A stretch of 64,000 nt of DNA from an archaeon (GTDB lineage Archaea; Thermoproteota; Nitrososphaeria; Conexivisphaerales; UBA164): assembly GCA_021792955.1 (NCBI GenBank), contig JAJYTP010000002.1, positions 56,942 to 120,941 on the forward strand, read 5' to 3'. The notes beneath the pieces are model-generated. The model was not told the DNA's origin, ran no database searches, and was given only the letters and a program-made list of their open reading frames with translations. Made by a program: the position numbers and the translations under genes. Positions 17,162-23,755 of this stretch are shown here, piece by piece; the first letter of the stretch is position 1; each line of letters opens with the position of its first letter.

Positions 17162-18388
17162 TCACAAGTTGCGCTTGTCTATATATCCAGATTTATCAGT
17201 TTTGAACGCCCATATATTTTTTCTTAAAATCACTGCGCTTAGGGCCATTAGGGATGCCAGTGACAGAAATCCCATGTATAGATAAATAAGGGGTAGAAAG
17301 GCGAGATTTCCCTTTAGTTCACCCTTTAACTTGATCATCGAGCCTAGGCTCGTCATCTGGATAATAACGAAATACCCAAATAGATATCCAGCAAAGAGTA
17401 CGATCCTGAACACCCCGTATGTCCACAAATATATGGCTATGGGTGTAAGTGAAACCGTCACGAGAAGCAGTATGGAATACAAGGGCATCAGAAGGAATAG
17501 AAGAGCGTCCATTGCAGATACCATACCCGTCTTCTTGAACAGATCCAAGTGATTTCTTACCAGCTGCAGATATCCACCATACCATCTTATCCTTTGCCTG
17601 AAGAAAGTTGTGACCTTTGCTGGCACTTCTATCCAAACGAAGGAATCCAAATACGATGACTTGACCTTATGCTTAATAAGCTTAAGCCATAGATCCACAT
17701 CCTCAGTTGCACTGTTGCTAAATCCTCCTATATCAAGCAATAATTCCCGATCCACAAAGGAGTTGTAACCGGCTATCGGAACCGATAACCCTAGCTTGTT
17801 ACGTCCACAGTTCAAGGCCCTTGAAGTAAGAGATTCAAACGTAGAAAGCTTTGATAGCCACGATTCGCCTACGTTTATCACTTTATAGTACCCGGTCATT
17901 GCCTTCTTACCACTCAAGTACTCCTGCGCGGCTGCCATCAGATAATTTTCGCAGGGGACGCTGTCGGCATCCAGTAACGCCACAAGTTTTCCAGTGCAAT
18001 ACTTTAACCCAACATTTAATGCGCCGGGCTTCCTGTTATAATTCTTCTCCATTTTAACAACCCGGAGCCTTTCATCCTTCTCCGCGAAGGAATTAACTAT
18101 GGCAAGGGAGTTGTCTGTGGAATCATCAAGTACGAGGACCATTTCGATTAGGTCGGCTGGGTAATTGAGATGGTTGATGGACTGTATCAGCCTCCCGATG
18201 GTGTTTTCTTCATTCTTCACAGCCACTAGGATAGAAATCTTTGGAAGTCCACTGAATGGGAATTTATAGGCTTGCTTATTATTCTTGGACATCGCATTTC
18301 CTCCAACTAACATGAACAGGCCCCAGTATGATGCTAGGAATATCACTATGCCATTGAAAAGCCAAGTAAGGTCTGCCCCGATTATCAA
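17162..18388 (-). CDS. Membrane glycosyltransferase, family 2 (processive type)
   Basis: 408 residues, TTG start. One N-terminal membrane helix, then a GT-A catalytic domain with VAVKNEENTIGRLI (nucleotide-binding start), LLDADSVPCENY (DxD metal site), ATEDVDLWLK (catalytic acidic motif) and RQRIRWYGG (Q/RxxRW), then three to four C-terminal helices. This is the layout of cellulose-synthase or hyaluronan-synthase-like enzymes that polymerise and export sugars. It probably makes a surface polysaccharide or glycolipid. Donor and product are unknown. No other surface genes are clustered with it. Confidence 0.88.
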   Translation of the reverse strand: MIIGADLTWLFNGIVIFLASYWGLFMLVGGNAMSKNNKQAYKFPFSGLPKISILVAVKNEENTIGRLIQSINHLNYPADLIEMVLVLDDSTDNSLAIVNSFAEKDERLRVVKMEKNYNRKPGALNVGLKYCTGKLVALLDADSVPCENYLMAAAQEYLSGKKAMTGYYKVINVGESWLSKLSTFESLTSRALNCGRNKLGLSVPIAGYNSFVDRELLLDIGGFSNSATEDVDLWLKLIKHKVKSSYLDSFVWIEVPAKVTTFFRQRIRWYGGYLQLVRNHLDLFKKTGMVSAMDALLFLLMPLYSILLLVTVSLTPIAIYLWTYGVFRIVLFAGYLFGYFVIIQMTSLGSMIKLKGELKGNLAFLPLIYLYMGFLSLASLMALSAVILRKNIWAFKTDKSGYIDKRNL

Positions 18389-18559
18389 TATACGCGCGTA
18401 AGAAATAAACCGGTATTATATATAATTTTCCAAAAATTGGAAATTTAATGCTCTGTAAGACCAGAACAATTATTACATCCCCTTATGTAATAATCGAGGT
18501 GATAGGCAACGGCTATCAAAAACAGGGAATTATACCTTAAGGATGGAGACATTTCACTT

Positions 18560-18893
18560 TTAAAAGAAGAATAAGTCTACGTGAAGAGGTACGGAGCTGT
18601 AGCAAGGGTGCTGTCCTACAGCGAAATACTTAGGATCTCTAGGGGACAGGCAGCCAAGATGATATGTCTGCTTGGGCAGGAGGCAGATGCAGAGGATGGC
18701 GAAGCGCTTTAGATATGATGGAATAGTTGATCTCAGGTTCAAGTCCACCAGGCCTTACATTTTTCCCAACAGGACGCCTCTGTGATAAAAACCATGGTGG
18801 TGAAGGTGAGGAAGGTGACGAGCTTAGGTGCTGACCAGATATCGAGGATAGTCAACAACTTCTCTTTAACGAAAAGTATATGAACCTTTAGAA
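18560..18893 (+). pseudogene. Degraded transposase/integrase N-terminal fragment
   Basis: No intact ORF exists in the 517-nt gap 18389-18905. Translated pieces resemble the start of an IS481/IS3-like transposase: an HTH-like piece (ILRISRGQAAKMICLL), then FRYDGIVDLRFKSTRP and PNRTPL, then after stops and a frameshift VVKVRKVTSLGADQISRIV. The order and the RTP and GADQIS segments fit the HTH-to-DDE linker of such enzymes. It carries several stops and frameshifts and no catalytic domain, so it is a dead relic. The family is tentative. Confidence 0.45.
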
Positions 18894-18905
18894 GGTAGAT
18901 AATAT

Positions 18906-19331
18906 GTGTCCTCGGATTCAAATTCAGGTACTATAAAGATCAGGGTTAGGAACGGCGAAAATGAGTTTGAAATAGATGCCAAAAAGGTGGATCTTCAAGA
19001 CGCGTTTAAGACCGCAAGTGATATATTCCAGCTGATTGGGAAAACACCTACTGTCGTTAGCCCCACGATTGAATCCAGTTTCGATACACCAATCCAGATA
19101 GATTCAAAGGCGTCGCTTCCAAACATAGTGGTAAAGCTTCTTGGGAGCGAATGGGGAAGCAAGCCCAGAAGGCTAAAGGAAATCAAAGAGCAACTTGAGC
19201 AGATGGGTATGATATATCCAAAACAGTCAATCGCCGTATCCCTTTTACGTCTTGCTAAGGAAGGTGAAATAAGGAGATTTAAGGGAGATGAGGGTGATTA
19301 CCTTTACGTAGGCGCGCGTAAGGGCAACTGA
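18906..19331 (+). CDS. Winged-helix-like protein with N-terminal beta domain
   Basis: 141 residues, GTG start, TATA box AAGTATATGA (18874-18883) about 27 nt upstream. The N-terminus (IKIRVRNGENEFEIDAKKVDLQDAF) is a small beta-type domain. The C-terminal half (LKEIKEQLEQMGMIYPKQSIAVSLLRLAKEGEIRRFKG) looks like a winged helix. The gene 19678-20175 downstream has the same layout, so the two look like distant paralogs. A regulatory DNA-binding role is inferred only. Confidence 0.65.
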   Translation: MSSDSNSGTIKIRVRNGENEFEIDAKKVDLQDAFKTASDIFQLIGKTPTVVSPTIESSFDTPIQIDSKASLPNIVVKLLGSEWGSKPRRLKEIKEQLEQMGMIYPKQSIAVSLLRLAKEGEIRRFKGDEGDYLYVGARKGN

Positions 19332-19677
19332 GATTACTGAAAAGATGTTGGGGGGTTTCGTTATAAGCTGAACTCTGATGCCTTAACTGAGAAAATATAC
19401 GCGGGCTTCCTTCAACGACGGTTACGGCGTTCAAATGTCATTTATGATAATAATATATTGAGCCGGTCGCGTCCGATTTCATACCTGTGAAAATACACCC
19501 GGCGAAGCAACGTACTGATGTCTGTCATGTACCGCTAAATCATGAAACAACTTCCCTGCAGGTTTATGAGCCAGCAAGGGTGATGCCTTTATAAAAGACT
19601 CGCACCCTTGAACGTAAGAGAATATGCCGGTAAAACTATAATATGGGGATAATATATAGCAATAGCGTTAGATTGAC
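19332..19677. other. Intergenic region between two wHTH genes
   Basis: 346 nt without a credible ORF, RNA gene or clear repeat. An A/T-rich box (GATAATATATAGC, about 19650-19662) near the right end is the likely promoter of the gene at 19678. The rest may be decayed sequence, as in the transposase relic upstream. Confidence 0.4.
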
Positions 19678-20175
19678 ATGAGCGAAGAACCATTGAACGT
19701 AGAAATTCGCATGGGGGATTTACACGCAACTTTTTCAGGGAAGCCAAGCGATGTTTATGAAACTGTTGATCGATTCCTTTCTCAAAACATATCTGAAATC
19801 GGTTTCGCGAGACAGATATACCTTAATTACAGCCTTAAAGAACTGGTTGAAATGTTCACGGGATTTGTGAAAATAACCGAGGAAGGCCCGCGGGTAATAT
19901 CTGAAAGGCCCTTAAGCTTAAAGTTGAAGATAAGCCTTCAACTTATAGCGTGTAAGATTGCGTTTATGCTCAATCGCATCCAGAGGGCTGGATACTCTGT
20001 ACAGGAGTTGGAGGAGTCCATGGCGACCAACGCAAAATCCATCAGTTCTAGGCTTAGTGAATTGGTCAAGGAAGGGTATGTAATGAGAAGCAACGACGAA
20101 AAGGGAAGTTCATATTATGTAACCACTGCCGGCATTAAGTGGGTCTTCGACACTCTGCACAGCGCGCTAAAATGA
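19678..20175 (+). CDS. Winged-helix protein with N-terminal beta domain
   Basis: 165 residues. The N-terminal domain (VEIRMGDLHATFSGKPSDVYETVDRFLSQ) is followed by a helical linker and a MarR/ArsR-like winged helix (SVQELEESMATNAKSISSRLSELVKEGYVMR) ending with a beta-wing and YYVTTAGIKWVF. I recall this architecture from several TACK archaea, but know no characterised member. It is a probable transcription regulator. Its paralog lies upstream. Targets cannot be read from the sequence. Confidence 0.72.
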   Translation: MSEEPLNVEIRMGDLHATFSGKPSDVYETVDRFLSQNISEIGFARQIYLNYSLKELVEMFTGFVKITEEGPRVISERPLSLKLKISLQLIACKIAFMLNRIQRAGYSVQELEESMATNAKSISSRLSELVKEGYVMRSNDEKGSSYYVTTAGIKWVFDTLHSALK

Positions 20176-20258
20176 CAGGTCCATCTTTCTAATACATCAA
20201 ATATTAGCCAACCTATCCTTAAAGCGCTTTATGAACCACTTGGTTAACAAGGACCCAC

Positions 20259-20534
20259 TTACTTATGTCTCATTTTAGTGAAATCCTTGTTTCTAGAAAG
20301 AAATGTGCTTCTAAGCCGTCTCAGCTCCTGCACGCACTGCATGAATTCTCCTTCGTTATAATATTGCCTTGCAGCATCCAAAGACCCAGGCTTTGAATCT
20401 GGTTGCGCAGCAACCTCGACATTATTGTCCAGCTTGACTTCTAGGATTAGCGTTTCAAGTTTCACAAAGAACCCATATGAATCGTTCTTCATCGTTCCCA
20501 GCTCTTCAAACAGGTCAAGTATATGGCCCTTCAT
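20259..20534 (-). CDS. Small unknown protein, 91 residues
   Basis: Soluble, mainly helical and charged protein (MKGHILDLFEELGTMKNDSYG; later SLDAARQYYNEGEFMQCVQELRRLRS, which looks like a helical-hairpin repeat). No family recognised. A TATA-like CCTTTAATATTC lies about 25 nt upstream of the ATG, which supports expression. It converges on the winged-helix gene. Confidence 0.55.
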   Translation of the reverse strand: MKGHILDLFEELGTMKNDSYGFFVKLETLILEVKLDNNVEVAAQPDSKPGSLDAARQYYNEGEFMQCVQELRRLRSTFLSRNKDFTKMRHK

Positions 20535-20664
20535 AATGAACAGTAGCCTTCTGAATATTAAAGGATTTTCTTTAATATATAATATATGTGATCAATAGGC
20601 TTTGGCTACTTGCCACTAGTTAAATATTTAAGAGCGTATATTTGCCCCCTTACTAGGGATACTA

Positions 20665-20871
20665 TTGAATCGCATAAGGAAGATTTCCACCGAACTGTTG
20701 GTAAAATATCCGACTAAATTTACAGAGAGCTTTGATTCAAATAAGCTAGCTCTCAATGAGCTTGCCGATATAACTTCGAAGAACCTGAGAAATGAGCTTG
20801 CGGGGTATATAACTAAAAAGATTAAGATGTCTCGGAGAGTTATAGAGGAATCACAAGATGGACAGGAGTAA
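20665..20871 (+). CDS. rps17e: 30S ribosomal protein eS17
   Basis: Small-subunit ribosomal protein of archaea and eukaryotes, 68 residues, TTG start. Family pattern is clear: ELLVKYPTKFTESFDSNK, then NELADITSKNLRNELAGYITKKIK. It is the first gene of an operon: its last 14 nt overlap the SerK-like gene, which is followed after 1 nt by the UBL-Cgi121 gene. An A/T-rich box GCGTATATTTGCC lies about 26 nt upstream of the TTG. Confidence 0.9.
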   Translation: MNRIRKISTELLVKYPTKFTESFDSNKLALNELADITSKNLRNELAGYITKKIKMSRRVIEESQDGQE

Positions 20872-21706
20872 TGTTCTGGACGCGGATGGTTTTAAGATAA
20901 ACTTAATGCTGATGCCGCTTAAGAACATCAGAATTCATGAAGAGGTGCTTCCCAACTATCTTTCCGATCTGACCGAATCTATAAGACAAAGCGGAGTGCA
21001 GCTAGATCCTATAATTGCAGATATTAAGACAGGAATCGCGCTAGATGGTATGCATCGGATAGAGTCAATCAGAAAACTGGAGTGTAAAAGGATAATGGTT
21101 GCAGGGGTTGACTACTCCGATCCCCGTATAACGCTAAAGAGGTGGCTTCGTTCTGTAAAACTTCCCGCAGGGATATTTGATGAATTACGGTATAATTTAC
21201 AATTAACCAGGGCTAGTAGCATGGAAGAAGCGAGGTCGTTAGTCGATTCAGGGGCATCACCGATAGCCGTACTAAGCGAGGAGGAATCGTTTATTACATC
21301 TATAAAGGCACAAGGGCTTGAATATTTTAAACTGGTAAGAAGGTTTGACGCGTTGACCCACGGTCTAACTATTTCTTCAATACTCGATATAAATCTAAAG
21401 GAATATATTGATGGGGGTTACAAGGTCCTTTATGTTCCCACTCCTAAAAAGGATGATGTTATATTTTCCGGCATGAGTGGAACGCTATTTCCCCCGAAGT
21501 CCACACGTCATTTGATACCGCTCAGGCCGGTTAACGTTATGTGCCCGCTCGACCTGCTTAAAGGAAGGCTTGCGGACCATGAAGCTGAAGAAAGATTTAA
21601 CGAACTGCTTTCAACCAAATCGCGGTCTGAGCTACCGCCCGGTTCAGAATACAAGGGCAGGACCTACGAGGAGCGATTGACGGTATTTAACGATAGGCAA
21701 AGCTAA
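20858..21706 (+). CDS. SerK-like ADP-dependent serine kinase (ParB fold)
   Basis: 282 residues. The N-terminal ParB-like domain (LKNIRIHEEVLP; LDGMHRIESIRKLECKRI) and the C-terminal TLFPPKSTRHLIPLRPVNVMCPLDLL closely resemble archaeal SerK, the free-serine kinase that makes O-phosphoserine for cysteine synthesis. SerK proteins carry DGHHR. Here the first His is Met (DGMHR), so activity needs checking. It could instead be a related ParB-fold enzyme with another substrate. It sits between eS17 (14-nt overlap) and UBL-Cgi121 (1-nt gap), so the three are almost certainly cotranscribed. Confidence 0.78.
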   Translation: MDRSNVLDADGFKINLMLMPLKNIRIHEEVLPNYLSDLTESIRQSGVQLDPIIADIKTGIALDGMHRIESIRKLECKRIMVAGVDYSDPRITLKRWLRSVKLPAGIFDELRYNLQLTRASSMEEARSLVDSGASPIAVLSEEESFITSIKAQGLEYFKLVRRFDALTHGLTISSILDINLKEYIDGGYKVLYVPTPKKDDVIFSGMSGTLFPPKSTRHLIPLRPVNVMCPLDLLKGRLADHEAEERFNELLSTKSRSELPPGSEYKGRTYEERLTVFNDRQS

Positions 21707-21707
21707 A

Positions 21708-22340
21708 TTGAAAATAAAGCTTCTAGGCAGCCTTTCCTACAAGGGCCGGACAAGGTTCAATGTAAGGACACAGGGCCCCATCACGCTTAAGGCCCTATTA
21801 AAAAGGATACAGAATGGGGAACTGACCCCGGGAAACCCTAATCTGATCGTCTTCATAAATGGCGTCGAATTCCACATGCTGGGCGGTTATGATGCCCTTG
21901 TCAGCGTATCGGATGAGGTAACAATACTCCCAGCAGCTCACGGCGGCTCTGGCTTCAGCGTCCGAATATTTGATGATGACGCGTATATCATAGCCCAAAA
22001 GGGCGTCATAAGTGTCAGGTGCAGTCGCAGTTGCCTCCGGTATATGGGTCTCGTCTATTTTACGGCTTTGCAGACCTGGCACGCTCTTGCGAACGACGAA
22101 CTGATAGCCAAGAAGCCTGAAGTGGACTTCCTAATGAGGTTGTCACGCCAAAGGAGAATATCATTGGCCATAAAAAGATGCGGAGCTGAGGGCAAGCCGA
22201 ATAATGATGTAGTAACTGTGAGCTTCGGAGAGTATGACAAGATTGATCTGATGACGTCGTCCAAGAACATTGAAATCTCACCTGAAACCGATGAAGATAC
22301 GCTTATAATGAGTGAAGAAAGCGCGTTAACTACCATCTAG
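21708..22340 (+). CDS. Fusion of Urm1/MoaD-like ubiquitin-like domain and KEOPS subunit Cgi121
   Basis: 210 residues, TTG start 1 nt after the SerK-like gene. Residues 1-80 are a beta-grasp ubiquitin-like domain: IKLLGSLSYKGRTRFNV at the start, LIVFINGVEFHMLGGYD in the middle, and ILPAAHGG at the end, matching the C-terminal di-glycine of MoaD/Urm1/SAMP proteins. Only two residues later a second domain begins. DFLMRLSRQRRISLAIKRCG followed by VVTVSFG (residues about 140-175) is the signature of Cgi121, the KEOPS subunit that binds tRNA for t6A synthesis. The N-terminal part of Cgi121 looks shortened. An acidic tail follows. The fusion could be cleaved after Gly80, as ubiquitin-ribosomal protein fusions are. 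Confidence 0.8.
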   Translation: MKIKLLGSLSYKGRTRFNVRTQGPITLKALLKRIQNGELTPGNPNLIVFINGVEFHMLGGYDALVSVSDEVTILPAAHGGSGFSVRIFDDDAYIIAQKGVISVRCSRSCLRYMGLVYFTALQTWHALANDELIAKKPEVDFLMRLSRQRRISLAIKRCGAEGKPNNDVVTVSFGEYDKIDLMTSSKNIEISPETDEDTLIMSEESALTTI

Positions 22341-22371
22341 GTAAATTCTTATTTATCGGTTTACCGATGGT

Positions 22372-22650
22372 ATGTCGGTTATGGACAAAAAATACGATGT
22401 TCAAGTAAAGACAAAGGATAAGGCTGCGCGGATACCCAAGGAGGTCATATCGAAGGCCAAGATGGGTCTAAGCGGGAAGATGATAGCAGCAATGAAAAAG
22501 GAGATCGTAGATTGTCCATTGGTCAAGGAAGAGGTTCCATTCCTGTACTGCTTTACCTGCCCATCATATATACGGAGGGTAAAGGGCGTAGTGCACTGCG
22601 CTGCTATCAAGGGCCCATATGGTAGCATGGGAGCAGAGGCCACAGCTTAG
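22372..22650 (+). CDS. Small four-cysteine protein, unknown
   Basis: 92 residues. The basic N-terminal half is followed by a cysteine region: Cys48, then LYCFTCPSY (Cys60, Cys63) and VVHCAA (Cys76), which could bind zinc or an iron-sulfur cluster. No family recognised. The ATG at 22372 has a TATA-like TTCTTATTTATC at leaderless distance. A second ATG lies three codons later. It follows the UBL-Cgi121 gene by 31 nt but probably has its own promoter. Confidence 0.65.
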   Translation: MSVMDKKYDVQVKTKDKAARIPKEVISKAKMGLSGKMIAAMKKEIVDCPLVKEEVPFLYCFTCPSYIRRVKGVVHCAAIKGPYGSMGAEATA

Positions 22651-22741
22651 AATATACAACTTACCGCAGTATTTGTATTAAACAGTTCAGTGTATTTCGA
22701 TAATAACAAATAGTTATGGATCTTTGCCTGATTTAAACAAA

Positions 22742-22752
22742 GCTTAAAAAGG
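22742..22752 (+). promoter_or_regulatory. TATA box of the ornithine cyclodeaminase family gene
   Basis: GCTTAAAAAGG is centred about 25 nt before the ATG at 22772, as for a leaderless transcript. Confidence 0.5.
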
Positions 22753-22771
22753 CTTTAATTAACGCCTGTTC

Positions 22772-23755
22772 ATGAGCATAAAACTTCTGAACATGGAGCA
22801 AGTCGGTTCCTTGATCGACATGGATGAAGTTATTGAAGTCACAAAAAGGGTTCTAATTGAGAAGGCTAGGGAACAGACACAAATGCCTCCCAAGGTCTAT
22901 GTCTTCTTCGCGGCTTATAAGGGGGACTTCAGGGTCATGCCCGCGTATATTCCTATGGAAGAGGCAGCCGGGGTTAAGATAGTGAATGTACACCCAGATA
23001 ACCCCAAGCACAACCTCCCCACGGTAATGGCTACGATAGTTTTGCTTGACCCGAAGACCGGAGAGCCTATTTCCATCATGGACGGCACGCTGCTAACCAG
23101 CATAAGAACTGGTGCTGCAGGCGCCGTGGCCGCAGAACGCCTGGCGAGAAAGGATGTGCGCAAGGTAGCTTTCATAGGTGGTGGAACTCAGGCAAAACAG
23201 CAGCTGTTAGGGCTTTTGAGCGTCTACGGGAATCGGTTTTCAGCCAAAGTTTATGATCCTTCAAGCGAGGCTATCAAGAGGTTGATAAGTTTAGCGAAGG
23301 GGAAGGGGGTTGATTTATCTGAGGAGAGCAACGTCAGGAGCTGCATCAGGGATGCCGATATAATTGTTACAACTACTCCATCGACTAAGCCAGTAGTTGA
23401 GGATGGGTGGGTTCAGGAGGGCGTCCACATAAACGCAATGGGAGCCGACGCGCCTGGTAAAGAGGAGCTGGATCCGAAGTTGCTAAAAAGGTCAAAAATA
23501 TTCGTAGATGATATCGAACAGGCTACACATTCCGGTGAGATCAATGTGCCAATATCAAAGGGGTTGATGGACAGGCACGATATAGCAGGGGAGCTCGGTG
23601 AAGTACTGGATGGAAGGGTTAAGGGTAGACAGAGTGATAAAGATATAACGGTTTTCGATTCAACCGGACTGGCGATTCAGGATATAGCGGTAGCCCATCT
23701 TGCGTATGAGAGCGCCGTTAAGAAGGGAGTCGGCTCACTGATCAACTTAATCTAG
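22772..23755 (+). CDS. Ornithine cyclodeaminase/mu-crystallin family dehydrogenase (archaeal alanine dehydrogenase type)
   Basis: 327-residue NAD(P)-dependent enzyme. Substrate-domain motifs include VYVFFAAYKGDFRVMPAYI and the lysine in GVKIVNVHPDNP. The Rossmann domain has VAFIGGGTQAKQQLLGL, and the family region HINAMGADAPGKEELDPKLL follows. Archaeal members are mostly alanine dehydrogenases, converting pyruvate and ammonia to alanine. Ornithine cyclodeaminase or a ketimine reductase are alternatives. Its 3' end overlaps the convergent leuS gene by 14 nt. Confidence 0.88.
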   Translation: MSIKLLNMEQVGSLIDMDEVIEVTKRVLIEKAREQTQMPPKVYVFFAAYKGDFRVMPAYIPMEEAAGVKIVNVHPDNPKHNLPTVMATIVLLDPKTGEPISIMDGTLLTSIRTGAAGAVAAERLARKDVRKVAFIGGGTQAKQQLLGLLSVYGNRFSAKVYDPSSEAIKRLISLAKGKGVDLSEESNVRSCIRDADIIVTTTPSTKPVVEDGWVQEGVHINAMGADAPGKEELDPKLLKRSKIFVDDIEQATHSGEINVPISKGLMDRHDIAGELGEVLDGRVKGRQSDKDITVFDSTGLAIQDIAVAHLAYESAVKKGVGSLINLI

